Assembly: GCA_020633055.1 (NCBI GenBank)
Contig: JACKEJ010000014.1
Span: 154,170 to 218,169, forward strand
DNA from: Sandaracinaceae bacterium
GTDB lineage: Bacteria > Myxococcota_A > Polyangia > Polyangiales > Houyiibacteriaceae
Reading direction: 5' to 3'
DNA: 64,000 bases
The notes beneath the pieces are model-generated. The model had not been told where the DNA came from, searched no databases, and saw nothing but the letters and a program-made list of their open reading frames with translations. Below are positions 16,309-25,331 of this stretch, in pieces. Position 1 is the first letter of the stretch, and each line of letters opens with the position of its first letter. The position numbers were made by a program, and so were the translations under genes.

Positions 16309-17790
16309 ATGCCGATAATGTATCCACTTCGACTCGAGACGAACCGCTTTGCCGATGCAGCCGAAGTGTACGACGCCGTCTTTCTCGGCAAACATCGACT
16401 CGATGGCAGTCCTCTGGAGTACGCAGCGAACTTCAGTACTGCACTGCGCACCGACTTTATTCATACACCAGAGAATAGAGTCATCGTTTCACGTGACATT
16501 GCGGACGCCCTCGCTCAAGTCGGACCCGACGCTAAACGCACGGACGTGATACTCATAGACTCTGACATCGAAACGCGAAAGCCACGCCACGGTGCGCGGG
16601 TCTGCCATGACTTCGTAGCCATTCAGATTCCAAATCTGACCGACTCTCTCGACTATACGCGCGTCACTGCGACGCCTAAGACCGTTCACACCACAAAGCC
16701 GACGCCCGACCCTGTTCTGGCGTGCGACGACGACATGCCACCCCTCTTTTACTACGGACGCCGCAAGCTGCATGCGTCTGCGGCGGCGCGGCAGGTGTTC
16801 GAGAACGCCCGTGAGGTATCCGTTCTGGCGGGCTACGGTCGGAGACGGGACGAAGGTCGCACGCAGGAAATGCAGAAGGTGCTCGACACTAACGCTCCCA
16901 GCGACGGTCTTTCACTTTCAGATATCTCGCGAGTGGACGCTCATGGGTTCGACATGCTGTTTTACGCAGCCGAGGTTGGCAATGAAGCCTGGGCAGACGC
17001 TCTCATCGCAGCGGGTGCAAACGTCAATCGGCGCAACGCACGCGGAATGACTCCCTTGATGGTGGCAGCGTATCACGGACATGAACACGTGTTTGACCGG
17101 CTCACGAGCGTCGGTGCACAGCTCGAAGCGCAGGACCATGCCGGTTGGACTTCTGCTCAATGGAGCGCCTATTGCGGCCACGACGACCTCGCGGTCCGAC
17201 TACGCAAGATCGTCGGCGCGAGCGACGTACCAGATGTGTTCAGTATTGCTGTCCGGCGTCCGTCGCGAACACTCCTCGCACGATTGGTCGAGACCGGTGA
17301 GTATGAAGGTGCGCTTACTTCAGCGTTGGGAGATGCGCACGAATCCTATCAAGCGGTCATTGGACGGAAAGAAGATTATACGGACATTGCTGCGGATTTG
17401 ATTCGGTACGGCGCTAGTGTTCAATCTTCACTCATTCCATCGAGTGAGTTCTTGCGAATGGCCACGAGTTCGCCGCACCTAGAACTCCTTTCATGGTTGC
17501 TCGAGCATGGCGTTCCTGCTGACTCAGCAAGGCACCATGGAGAGACAGCGCTTGCCCGTCTTGCCGGGTGGCCGCCCGAGCTCTCTGCGAAGGCACACCC
17601 GGCCATGGTCCTACTTCTCCAGCATGGTGCCGACCCGAAGATCTCGGACAAGTACGGGAACTCGCCAATACACAATGCGCAGCGAGTGGTCGAACGAGCA
17701 AAGCAGGACCCCTACGCAAGCGCGGTCGAGATGGATGCGGCGGAGAGGAACCTTACACTTCTACTAGATCATTCCATAGAATATCTCTAA
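16309..17790 (+). CDS. Ankyrin-repeat immunity protein for the AHH RHS toxin
   Basis: ATG at 16309 begins 18 bp after the RHS stop. The 493-residue protein has an N-terminal ~150-residue domain (MYPLRLETNRFADA, RVIVSRDIADAL, CHDFVAIQIPN) that resembles Imm11/DUF1629-type immunity domains. Ankyrin repeats follow (GFDMLFYAAEVGNEAWADALIAAGANVNRRN, MTPLMVAAYHGHE) and again at the end (ALARLAGWP, MVLLLQHGADPKISDKYGNSPIHNA). GC content is visibly lower than in the RHS core, as usual for imported tip/immunity modules. Position immediately after an AHH tip makes it the cognate antitoxin by context. The family assignment of the N-terminal domain is tentative; the ankyrin repeats are clear. Confidence 0.78.
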   Translation: MPIMYPLRLETNRFADAAEVYDAVFLGKHRLDGSPLEYAANFSTALRTDFIHTPENRVIVSRDIADALAQVGPDAKRTDVILIDSDIETRKPRHGARVCHDFVAIQIPNLTDSLDYTRVTATPKTVHTTKPTPDPVLACDDDMPPLFYYGRRKLHASAAARQVFENAREVSVLAGYGRRRDEGRTQEMQKVLDTNAPSDGLSLSDISRVDAHGFDMLFYAAEVGNEAWADALIAAGANVNRRNARGMTPLMVAAYHGHEHVFDRLTSVGAQLEAQDHAGWTSAQWSAYCGHDDLAVRLRKIVGASDVPDVFSIAVRRPSRTLLARLVETGEYEGALTSALGDAHESYQAVIGRKEDYTDIAADLIRYGASVQSSLIPSSEFLRMATSSPHLELLSWLLEHGVPADSARHHGETALARLAGWPPELSAKAHPAMVLLLQHGADPKISDKYGNSPIHNAQRVVERAKQDPYASAVEMDAAERNLTLLLDHSIEYL

Positions 17791-17808
17791 CTCTCCAACA
17801 CAACCGGC

Positions 17809-17842
17809 ATGACACGCGCACTTCAAATCGCTGAAGACTACG
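17809..17842 (+). pseudogene. 5' stub of DUF4261-type gene cut by ISKra4 element
   Basis: ATG at 17809 starts MTRALQIAEDY and runs into the element at 17843. Joining 17842 to 19604 (after removing one 9-bp target copy) gives a continuous frame MTRALQIAEDY-VRAIANGDKT, so this is the original start of the gene now found at 19582-20667. It lies 18 bp after the ankyrin immunity gene, so the original operon was RHS - ankyrin immunity - this gene. Confidence 0.8.
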
Positions 17843-19594
17843 GGGTGTGATCCATGGCCCGGTCAGGCAGCCAGTTGAAGGGGCTGCGCGCTGGGGTCGG
17901 ATTCGGATGGCGCTGGCGCTGGCTTGAGTGTGCGCGTCGCGAAGGCGCCGACGAGTAGCGAGGAGATGTCGTCGTGTCGCCAGAACTCATCCCAGCGACC
18001 GCAGAGGCGGAGCATGCGCAGGTTGAAGACGGCCTGGGAGGTCTCTGGCAGGCAGCGGATGCCCGCCACCTTGAGGCGCGTCTGGCTGCCGGTGCGGTGC
18101 AAGGACTCCATGGCGCCGGAGCCGATTTGGTAGCCGCGCGGGCGCCACTGCTCGTAGTCGATGCGGTCAGCGTTGTGTTCGATCGCGTTGACCAGCCTGT
18201 CGTGTTCCTCCTTGGCGCGCTCCGGAACGACGCCTTCGGCAATGAGCTTCAGGAGTCGGTCGGCTGCGGGAGCGCGCCTACGTCGACGAGCATGAGGCGC
18301 ATCGTCGGGAGGCATCGTCGGGTCGTCGATGGGCGCGGACGGGCGCTTGCGGTGGCCTCGGCGGGGCTTGGGCGTCCTCGGCTTCTTGCCGCGGCTCTTG
18401 CCGAAGAGGGCATCCAGCGCGCGTTGATAGAAGCGCTTGTTGGAAGCCGTGCCCGCCAGGAAGCGCGCGGTGGCGTACTTCGCGAGTGCCTCGAGCAGAT
18501 GGTAGGCGTCGAGCATCACGACGGCCTTGGGGAAGAGGGGGACGATGCGCTCCTTGATCCACGGCGCACCGTCCGTCACCAGCACCACCTGCACGTTCAG
18601 CCCGTTCGCCATGCGGCCATCCGCTGGCACTCGGCCTGTGTCGCGGAGCCACTCGAAGGTCTCCTGGACCTTCTCGCAGTCGCCCCACGTGTACTCGCCT
18701 CCGAGGTGAACCGTCGCGCCGTTGTGCCGGTCGATGCACCACACGCGAACGCCGTTGGCCATCTTCCACTGCGCGTCCCAGGTGTCGTCCACGTAGCTGC
18801 GCAGCGCGTGCGCGTCGGTCGACGCGTACAGCAGTGGCCGGCCCGTCTTCGGGTCGCGCGTCGCACGGGTCAGCAGCAGCTCCTCGATGTCCTCCGCCGT
18901 TCGGTACGTCCACTCTCGGCTCACCAGGGCGCCCACCGTCACCATGTGGCGCGCGATGGTCGTGTCCTCGCGACACGCCGCGCCGTGCGTGAAGAACGAC
19001 AGCGCCTCCTGCGCGTAGCGGAAGGGGTGATCGCTTCCGAGTCGGCTCTCCCACTCCAGCAGCAGCTCCGACGAGCGACAGTGCTTGAACAAGGGCAGCA
19101 CTACCGCCTTGGCGGGTGTGTGGGTCACCGTCGCCGCCGCGCTTCGGTCTCGGTACGCGAACCACGGGAACGTTACTGGACCCAGCGTCGTGCTCAACGT
19201 GCCGTGGTAGTCGCGGTCGAGCCGCAACGTGACCTGCTTCGCGTCGAGACCGCGCTCCTCGACGTCTCGCTCCGTCGCGCGAGCACACATGCGGCTCAGC
19301 CCCGCAGACATCAGCGAGCGTCCGAACTCGATAGAGGTCTTCCACACGTGCTCTTCGAGCGCGCGGGCCGTAGCGCCGTCGTCCACCGCGCGGAGCATCG
19401 TCACAAGAGCTTGCTGGACAGCGGCGGTGGCCTCCTCCTTGACCGCCTGATCTTCCGGAGCGTACAACATCGGCTGGTGGCGCCTTCTGAGGCGTGGTGC
19501 CTCGGTGGGGTTACGAACGCCACCTCCTACCAACTCCCCCCGGTCACGTCGATCCCCTCAGACGGCCTCCGTGACCGGGTCATGAATCACGCCC
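17843..19594 (-). mobile_element. Complete ISKra4-type insertion sequence
   Basis: The 1752-bp element is bounded by 23-bp imperfect inverted repeats at 17843-17865 and 19572-19594 (20 of 23 positions match; both begin GGG(T/C)GTGAT and end CCCGGTCA). It is flanked by a perfect 9-bp direct repeat AAGACTACG at 17834-17842 and 19595-19603, the target-site duplication. It carries one transposase gene. Intact ends, the duplication and an intact gene indicate a recent, possibly still active insertion. Confidence 0.92.
17863..19470 (-). CDS. ISKra4-family transposase
   Basis: ATG at 19470 (MLYAPEDQ) is preferred to the TTG at 19533; this gives 535 residues and fills almost the whole element. Features typical of the ISKra4/UPF0236-like group are HGAACREDTTIARHM in the middle, TDGAPWIKERIVPLFP and LDAYHLLEALAKYA (catalytic-core Asp residues), and GYQIGSGAMESLHRT followed by R(L/I)KVAGIRC and RMLRLCGRWDEFW near the end. 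A basic low-complexity stretch (KKPRTPKPRRGHRKRP) interrupts the C-terminal third. The protein catalyses movement of the element it sits in. No frameshift seen. Confidence 0.88.
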   Translation of the reverse strand: MLYAPEDQAVKEEATAAVQQALVTMLRAVDDGATARALEEHVWKTSIEFGRSLMSAGLSRMCARATERDVEERGLDAKQVTLRLDRDYHGTLSTTLGPVTFPWFAYRDRSAAATVTHTPAKAVVLPLFKHCRSSELLLEWESRLGSDHPFRYAQEALSFFTHGAACREDTTIARHMVTVGALVSREWTYRTAEDIEELLLTRATRDPKTGRPLLYASTDAHALRSYVDDTWDAQWKMANGVRVWCIDRHNGATVHLGGEYTWGDCEKVQETFEWLRDTGRVPADGRMANGLNVQVVLVTDGAPWIKERIVPLFPKAVVMLDAYHLLEALAKYATARFLAGTASNKRFYQRALDALFGKSRGKKPRTPKPRRGHRKRPSAPIDDPTMPPDDAPHARRRRRAPAADRLLKLIAEGVVPERAKEEHDRLVNAIEHNADRIDYEQWRPRGYQIGSGAMESLHRTGSQTRLKVAGIRCLPETSQAVFNLRMLRLCGRWDEFWRHDDISSLLVGAFATRTLKPAPAPSESDPSAQPLQLAA

Positions 19595-20667
19595 AAGACT
19601 ACGTCCGCGCTATCGCGAATGGTGACAAAACGACAGCAACTTCGCTTCTATACCGCAGTTCCCTGGAGAATCACCCGCTTTTGGCGGGGGCACAGTTGGA
19701 GAAGCGTCGGAAGATCGTTGGGGTGACTTGGCAAGACCGTGCGGAGCGTCTCGAGCAGGAGTTCGCAGAGGAGAGCGCGTTCTGGTCGCACGCTCGAATC
19801 GTCGATTCCACGACTAGGGTGGTAGAGCCTGGCGCCAGCGAAGAAGCCTACTTCCTCATCGAGCATCCTTCGACATCGGAGCCCGAATGGCGATGCATCG
19901 TCATGCGCATGGGCGATTCGGAGTGGCAGGTCGATGAGAAACAACGCACTCACACGGGGCGTATCGTTGCGTACATACCCGATGCTCCCTGTCTCTTCTC
20001 GGACGCCTGGTTGAAGGCGTATGAGGATTTGTTCTCAGGTCGCGCAGAGTCACGTGAACCTTCGGAGCTCGTGGTTCCGGTACGCGTATTTGCAAAGGAG
20101 CACGAGAGAGAGGTGCGTTTGTGCAACTACTCTGTGCTGAGTAACGAAGCGCGAGTGGTCGTGGAGAATCATGTTTCCGTTCTGGAGGTCGCGACGTCGC
20201 TGAACAAAGACGTTGGCGTTCGGCTGGCACAGATCGCAGCATTTGGCAGAGTTCTGCTTACGTTTGCGGAGTTGGGTGCTCCCGTGGTCTATCTTCCGAC
20301 CACCAACGTGATGGTCGAGAGCGCCCAACTCCGTTGTTTTCTCGCGCGACGCGACGCGGCGGCGGACGAGTTGGGTGCCGTGTGGGTGTCGTTTCAGAAC
20401 GACGGCGAGCAGTACTATACTCGTGGCATGAGCATATTCGGATTCTCCGAGATTGAAGTTCCGATCGAGGACGACTTGGAAGGCGCTCGTGATCTTTGCG
20501 CGAACATCGCGATCTACTGTCTTCAATCAATGACAGGCGTTCGGCCAGGCGACACGCTCGGGTCCTCGGGTGGACCTACGCTATGCGCACGGCACGGTCG
20601 TCGAGGGCCGAGCGACAACGAAACATATGGGATTCACGGGTCTGTTCGCATTGAACGAAGTCGTTAG
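19582..20667 (+). CDS. DUF4261-like protein, probable second immunity-locus gene, restarted by IS end
   Basis: The frame after the ISKra4 element is intact (361 residues). The right inverted repeat supplies an in-frame ATG at 19582 (MNHAQDYVRA), so the protein could still be made, with six new residues replacing the original nine-residue start. C-terminal residues about 175-310 (VATSLNKDVGVRLAQIAAFGRVLL, GAPVVYLPTTNVMVESAQLR, ELGAVWVSF, YTRGMSIFGFSEIEVPI) match the DUF4261 pattern. The N-terminal domain is unrecognised. Base composition is lower in GC than the RHS core. Before the insertion it followed the ankyrin immunity gene by 18 bp, which suggests an accessory or second immunity role. 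Whether a transcript reaches it across the element is unknown. Confidence 0.65.
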   Translation: MNHAQDYVRAIANGDKTTATSLLYRSSLENHPLLAGAQLEKRRKIVGVTWQDRAERLEQEFAEESAFWSHARIVDSTTRVVEPGASEEAYFLIEHPSTSEPEWRCIVMRMGDSEWQVDEKQRTHTGRIVAYIPDAPCLFSDAWLKAYEDLFSGRAESREPSELVVPVRVFAKEHEREVRLCNYSVLSNEARVVVENHVSVLEVATSLNKDVGVRLAQIAAFGRVLLTFAELGAPVVYLPTTNVMVESAQLRCFLARRDAAADELGAVWVSFQNDGEQYYTRGMSIFGFSEIEVPIEDDLEGARDLCANIAIYCLQSMTGVRPGDTLGSSGGPTLCARHGRRGPSDNETYGIHGSVRIERSR

Positions 20668-20865
20668 AACACGCGTGAGCGGCGCGGCGGCAACGATGCG
20701 ATGTCCGCACGACGGTGCGCCGCGTCACAACCTCCCCACGCCCCGACCGCGCACTGACCCTGCGTCGCTCGCGCCAGCGCTGCGCTCCCAACGCATGTCG
20801 GCCACTGCCCGCTTTGACAACTGAAGAGGTCTGACGCCGGCCCGTTCCCGCCGACGATCGGGCGG
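20668..20865. other. Cassette junction with TTGACAACTGA motif
   Basis: No gene is seen. The stretch contains GTGCGCCGCGTCACAACCTCC (about 20714-20734), also found near 25003 and 63650, and TTGACAACTGAAGAGG at 20814, found again at 52111 with the same upstream TGTCGGCC. RHS-core homology begins only at about 20919, inside the next open frame. Confidence 0.6.
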
Positions 20866-23800
20866 ATGCGGGCCCACCTTGTAAACGGGCCGACCTGGTC
20901 CGCACCGTTCGCGTGGGACGCCGGCTACATGACCCGCAAGGTCAACCGGCGCGGGCACGCCTTCGAGTACGCGTACGACGGCGCCGGGCGTTGCACGCGG
21001 GCGCGCGGCGAGCACGGCGAGGTGGCGCTGCTGCTGACGTACCTGCCCACGAAGCAGTGCACGCTGGTGACGCACGAAGAGAACGGCGCGCAGTGGTGGT
21101 ACCGGTACGAGCCCACGGGGACGCTGCTGGAGATTGAAGACCCGTACGGCGGCATCCGGTCGTTCCAGCTCGACGAGCGCGGGCAGCCGGTCGCGGAAGT
21201 GGACGCGACCGGACAGGTGTACCCGTACGTGCGCGACGCGGCGGGTGCGGTGCTCGGCAAGCGCGACCCCACGGGGCACGTGCGCCCGCTGGACGCGGCT
21301 CCGCACGAAGTGGCTGCGGCGCTCGAGTACGAAGGCCCCGAGGTGGCGCTCGAGTGGGAGCACGGCCGGCTGGTGCCGTTGGGCTTCGACGTGCCGTGGT
21401 CGGGCTCGTTGCCGCCGCAGGTGCCGGCCGCGGCGCGGGCCGCGCTGGCGGGGGCGGAGGTGGCGGGGGTCGAGCGGGAAGAGCGCGACGCGTTCGACAC
21501 GCTGGTGCGCGTGGAGAAGTCGATGGGCGGCGAGGTGCTGCGGCGCACGTACCGCTACGACGGCACCGGGAACCTCGAGCGCTACACGGACTTCGACGGG
21601 GGCACGTGGGAGTACGTGTTCCGGGAGTGGACGGCGTGTGTCGAGGCGCACGACCCGCTGGGCGGGGTGACGCGCTTCGAGCGCAGCGGCTGGAACGACC
21701 TGCTGGGCGTGGTGGACCCCGGCGGCACCGAGAGCCGCTACGAGTACGACCTGAAGCGGCGGCTGGTGACGGTGCAGCGCCACGACAAGGTGCGCGAGCG
21801 CTACACGTACGACGCGGTGGACCGGCTGAGCGCGAAGCTGCGTGAGGACGGCACGCCGCTGGTGCAGTACACGCACGGCCCGGGCGCGTTGCTGAAGAAG
21901 CGCACCACGTGCGACGGGCAAGAAGAGACGTTCGAGCACGACGCGCGGGGGTACAAGACGCTCGCCGCGAACGCAGCCGGCGAGTGCCGCTTCGAGCACA
22001 CGGCGGGGGGCCGTCGCAAGGCGGACCTGCGCGACGACGAGGGCGTGCGCGTGCGCTTCGCGGGCGAGCGCGTGCTGGGCATCCAGACGCTGGGCGTGGG
22101 GGTGCAGTACCACTACCCGAGCGGCGACACCGTGCTGGTGGTGGACCCGACGGACCGGGTGCACCGCGTGCAGCGGCTGGGCGCGGGCATCGTGCAGCGG
22201 GACCTGGCGAGCGGCGTGACGGAGGTCTCGCAGCACGACGGGCGCGGGCACTGCCTGAGCAAGACGCGCTTCCGCGGTGGGGCGGACCGCGTGGAGCGCC
22301 CGTGGACGCGGCGCTTCTGGCGCTCGGGTGAAGGAGACCTCCGAGCGCGGGAGGACTCGCTGCGCGGGACCACGCGCTACGCATACGACGCGGCGCACCG
22401 GCTCGCGACGGTCACGCACGCGGACGGCCGGGAAGAAGCGTACACGCACGACACAGCCGGCAACCTCCGCCAGAAGCCGGGCCTACGCGACGCGCACGTG
22501 GGCGGGCGCGACGACGGGCTGGTGCAGCTCGACCGCGGCAACCGGCTGTACCGCGCGAACGGGGACCGGTTCGAGTACGACGAGCGGGACCACGTCCGGT
22601 CGCGTTCGGGAACGTGGGGCAAGCTGGTCTACGAGCACGACGCGCTCGACCGCTTGCGGCGCATCTCGTTTGCGGCGGCAATGGCGGGGGAAGCGTACCC
22701 GCCCGGGCACCCTGCGTACGGGCTGGAGATACACCGCTACGGCGCGCCCGAGACGGTGTGGGAGGCGGACTACGACGCGCTCGGCAGGCGCACCGAGGTG
22801 CGTGCCTACGGTGTGGGCGCGGATGGCCAGCGCGTGTGCGAGCGCAGCCGCTTCTGGTGGTACGGGGACAGGCTCGCCGCGGAGGAAGGTCCGACGGGGT
22901 CACTGCGTGTGTATGTCTACATCGACGAGCGCGCGCTGGTGCCGTTCATGGCGGTGGACTACGCGTCGCGCGAAGAAGCCACCGAGCGCCCGGAGGACGG
23001 CGAGCGCTACTACTACTTCACCGACCACCGGGGCTGCCCCGAGCGGGTCGAAGACGACGATGGCGAGGTGGTCTGGGAGGCGACCGTGCATCCGTACGGC
23101 GAGTGCGAGGTGCACGTCGGCGCGGACTTCCACCAGCCACTGCGCTTTCCGGGGCACTACCACGACGCGACCACGGGCCTGCACTGCAACCGGTTTCGGT
23201 ACTACTCGCCCGAGCTCGGTCGGTATCTCGAGAGTGACCCCGTCGGCATCCAGGGCGGGCTCAACCTGTACGGCTACTGCGCCGATGGGAACCCGCTGCG
23301 GGACGTGGACCTCCGTGGGCTTGCGTGCCCGGACGATTGTCCTCCTCAGGCGACGCCGGAGGGGGGCGCGGACAGCGAAGGAACGCTAACGGGTAACCGT
23401 CCCGGCGAAGTAGGGGGCTACGGCGAACTCACGGACGCACGAGCCAGTACCCGCCGCGGCGACGCGGAAATGGTCGCATTGGACATGGACCACATTCCCT
23501 CATTTCGCGCATGTCAGGGCGCGATGGAGGCTGTGCTCGGACGCCCGCTAGAGCCCCACGAGCTCAACGTTCTCCGTGATCACCTCAGTGCGGTGGCTAC
23601 CCCGCGAGACGTTCATCGCGGGGACAGTCCGACCTACGGAGGGCGCAACCGCAGCCGGGAAGTGCCTGGCGGCGCACGGCTCCACGAGAGCGACTCTGGC
23701 GACCTTCGAACGGCGGCAGAGCGAGATCTGGGCGCTCACCGTGCCGCCATGGTAGAACGTGGTCATTCGACTGATGATGTTGACGCTTCAGTGAATTCAC

Positions 23801-23886
23801 TTCGACAACGAAACGATGACATAGGAACCTACGACATGCCGCGGATGGCTCGCGATCTTGGTTTTATTGAAACGGACGATGACTAG
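20866..23886 (+). CDS. 5'-truncated RHS cassette with DxDHIPS-type tip
   Basis: The frame opens at ATG 20866, but real RHS homology starts at about 20919 (AGYMTRKVNRRGH); the first 17 or so residues are junction sequence. The N-terminal plug and first third of the barrel are missing, so it is probably a silent donor cassette unless expressed from its own weak start. The core is the B lineage (GIQGGLNLYGYCADGNPLRDVDLRGL region at about 23245-23322). The tip of about 185 residues contains CPDDCPPQ, then LDMDHIPSFRA, TPRDVHRGDSPTYGGRN, and a C-terminal GTYDMPRMARDLG. The DMDHIPS and TYGGRN motifs occur in polymorphic-toxin tips that I believe are nuclease-like, but I cannot name the family with certainty. 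The immunity candidate follows after 10 bp. Confidence 0.82.
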   Translation: MRAHLVNGPTWSAPFAWDAGYMTRKVNRRGHAFEYAYDGAGRCTRARGEHGEVALLLTYLPTKQCTLVTHEENGAQWWYRYEPTGTLLEIEDPYGGIRSFQLDERGQPVAEVDATGQVYPYVRDAAGAVLGKRDPTGHVRPLDAAPHEVAAALEYEGPEVALEWEHGRLVPLGFDVPWSGSLPPQVPAAARAALAGAEVAGVEREERDAFDTLVRVEKSMGGEVLRRTYRYDGTGNLERYTDFDGGTWEYVFREWTACVEAHDPLGGVTRFERSGWNDLLGVVDPGGTESRYEYDLKRRLVTVQRHDKVRERYTYDAVDRLSAKLREDGTPLVQYTHGPGALLKKRTTCDGQEETFEHDARGYKTLAANAAGECRFEHTAGGRRKADLRDDEGVRVRFAGERVLGIQTLGVGVQYHYPSGDTVLVVDPTDRVHRVQRLGAGIVQRDLASGVTEVSQHDGRGHCLSKTRFRGGADRVERPWTRRFWRSGEGDLRAREDSLRGTTRYAYDAAHRLATVTHADGREEAYTHDTAGNLRQKPGLRDAHVGGRDDGLVQLDRGNRLYRANGDRFEYDERDHVRSRSGTWGKLVYEHDALDRLRRISFAAAMAGEAYPPGHPAYGLEIHRYGAPETVWEADYDALGRRTEVRAYGVGADGQRVCERSRFWWYGDRLAAEEGPTGSLRVYVYIDERALVPFMAVDYASREEATERPEDGERYYYFTDHRGCPERVEDDDGEVVWEATVHPYGECEVHVGADFHQPLRFPGHYHDATTGLHCNRFRYYSPELGRYLESDPVGIQGGLNLYGYCADGNPLRDVDLRGLACPDDCPPQATPEGGADSEGTLTGNRPGEVGGYGELTDARASTRRGDAEMVALDMDHIPSFRACQGAMEAVLGRPLEPHELNVLRDHLSAVATPRDVHRGDSPTYGGRNRSREVPGGARLHESDSGDLRTAAERDLGAHRAAMVERGHSTDDVDASVNSLRQRNDDIGTYDMPRMARDLGFIETDDD

Positions 23887-23896
23887 GCAGAAACCC

Positions 23897-24319
23897 ATGA
23901 ACAAAGACGACATGCTCGATCTAGCACTCGAAGTCATTGGCACACCAGGAAAGTCTCCCAGGGCAGAGATGGCGCGTTCCACGTTTTCACCAAAGATTGA
24001 TATATCCGAAGATAGAATCCACGAATCATACGACTCACTCGGCATGAGCATGATGACCGATCGCGACGAAGAGATGGTGATATCCATTTCATTCTACGGA
24101 CGAAAGATGAATCGTTGGCAGGGTGAGCAATACACAGGCAATCTCCCGAAGGGGTTGGCATTCGGAATGCTACCCGCTGAAATACACTCCCTCCTCGGAG
24201 CACCTCTCCAGAGGGGTGTAAACTGGGAAAAGTGGGATTTCGGTGACTACACGCTCCGCACCGAGCACAATAGTAAGTGTGAAGGCCCGCTTCGCGTCGT
24301 GACGTTGGGGCTGAGCTAG
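23897..24319 (+). CDS. Probable immunity protein for DxDHIPS-type tip
   Basis: ATG at 23897 is 10 bp after the RHS stop; an in-frame GTG at 23858 would overlap the toxin gene and is less likely. The 140-residue protein is soluble, AT-richer than the RHS core and ends GDYTLRTEHNSKCEGPLRVVTLGLS. The middle (GLAFGMLPAEIHSLLGAPLQRG, WDFGDYTL) recalls small-domain immunity proteins with a SmpA-like loop, but no family is firmly recognised. The immunity assignment rests on position. Confidence 0.6.
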   Translation: MNKDDMLDLALEVIGTPGKSPRAEMARSTFSPKIDISEDRIHESYDSLGMSMMTDRDEEMVISISFYGRKMNRWQGEQYTGNLPKGLAFGMLPAEIHSLLGAPLQRGVNWEKWDFGDYTLRTEHNSKCEGPLRVVTLGLS

Positions 24320-24324
24320 GCACG

Positions 24325-24993
24325 ATGCCGGTGTGCCTTCAAGCTCAACTGCTGTGGGAGCGTGATGGCATGCCATCGCTGAAGGCGCTCGTGCAGCACC
24401 TTGAGGAGACCGGGATCCCTGCGACCTTCGTCGCGCGGACTGCACATACGCGGCACAAGATAGAAACGTCATCTCTGGATGCGTTCAATCCCCGCACCCA
24501 CGTGATTCGTCTGACGCGAGTTCTTGCGCCAGCCTACGAGCTGCAGGTCTCTCACTTTGACCTCGGCAATGTGGTGTTCACGACACGATCCGCCATGGTC
24601 GAGGCAGACCAGACGAGAGAGTGCGCCGAGAGTATGGAGATGCTCGCGCTGCGTACGGATGTCGAGTTCGCGTACATCCAACGAGACGACAGCGTTCCAC
24701 CCCTTCTCGCGGATGTCTACTTGATGAAGGGGCCGTATCGGAGCGGCCAGACCACCATCTTGGGGCCACGGTTGCTGAAGGCCATCGGTGATGGCTCGGA
24801 AGCGGAAGGAGTGCGGCGTGTGAGGGCGCTTGGGGCAGAGAGCGTTGTCTCGAGTCCTCCCGCACTGCTGCTCCATCTGGACCACTCAGAGTGTGGCAGA
24901 AGGTTTGATTCTTTAGGGCTTTTTGGAACCTTGGATGCCAACGGTGGCGTCGTCGCAGCTGCGAACTGGGAACGCCTCCGACCCCCGAACTGA
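24325..24993 (+). CDS. Hypothetical protein in immunity position
   Basis: ATG at 24325 begins 5 bp after the previous stop, so it is co-transcribed. The 222-residue protein is soluble with no signal peptide or membrane segment. It starts MPVCLQAQLLWERDGMPSLKALVQHLEETGIPATF and contains VIRLTRVLAPAYELQVSHF and VVFTTRSAM. I do not recognise a family. It may be a second immunity protein or a relic of an earlier tip/immunity pair. Confidence 0.5.
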   Translation: MPVCLQAQLLWERDGMPSLKALVQHLEETGIPATFVARTAHTRHKIETSSLDAFNPRTHVIRLTRVLAPAYELQVSHFDLGNVVFTTRSAMVEADQTRECAESMEMLALRTDVEFAYIQRDDSVPPLLADVYLMKGPYRSGQTTILGPRLLKAIGDGSEAEGVRRVRALGAESVVSSPPALLLHLDHSECGRRFDSLGLFGTLDANGGVVAAANWERLRPPN

Positions 24994-25116
24994 CTCGCGC
25001 TGGTGCGCCGCGTCACAACCTCCCCCCGCTCCAACCGCGCAAAGTGCGCGCAGAATGCGCGCAAAGCATGAATCAAGGGGGTTCCTGTTTCGGCGAGCAG
25101 TGTGGACCGCGACCGC

Positions 25117-25218
25117 TCAGCCGTCGACCGCCTCCCCTCTCGGGGTCGTGCGGCCAGGTCCGCCGTAGCCTCCGCAGCTGGCCCGAGCCGGTTGAAAGGG
25201 ACGCGCTCGGCACATGCT
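25117..25218 (-). pseudogene. 3' remnant of integrase-type transposase
   Basis: On the minus strand the frame reads RACAERVPFQPARASCGG and ends AVDG-stop, matching the C-terminal end of the integrase-type transposase at 63748-64000. Upstream flanking sequence (about 25003-25116) also matches the sequence next to the other copies (46030-46110, 63650-63747). No inverted repeat was identified. It is a footprint of a deleted insertion at a cassette boundary. Confidence 0.65.
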
Positions 25219-25219
25219 C

Positions 25220-25331
25220 AAGGACGAGCGTCGCGTGGTGGACGAGTTGGCGAGGAGGACGGCAGCATGAGCCCCTCACACCCGGCGCGGACGGCGACGG
25301 CCAACCAACAGCGGCTCGCGGCGGCGCGCTC
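25220..25331 (+). repeat. Copied TPR-gene end / PAAR-gene start fragment
   Basis: This ~110-bp stretch matches about 11333-11448, the ATGA overlap of the TPR and PAAR-like genes, including the ATG at 25267 (MSPSHPARTATANQQRLA). It is joined on the left to the transposase remnant and on the right to the interior of an IS66 tnpC. It shows that a whole TPR-PAAR-RHS block once lay here and was deleted through the IS66 copy. Confidence 0.75.

Noticed and set aside
17974..19581. Long plus-strand frame running through the ISKra4 element into the DUF4261-like gene
   Set aside because: It is antisense to an intact transposase and only its last part after 19582 is real; the apparent fusion is a consequence of the insertion.
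20814..20836. TTGACA within the cassette motif as a sigma-70 promoter
   Set aside because: No convincing -10 at 16-18 bp follows in most copies (two copies read TTGAGA), so promoter function was not annotated; kept as an unexplained repeat.
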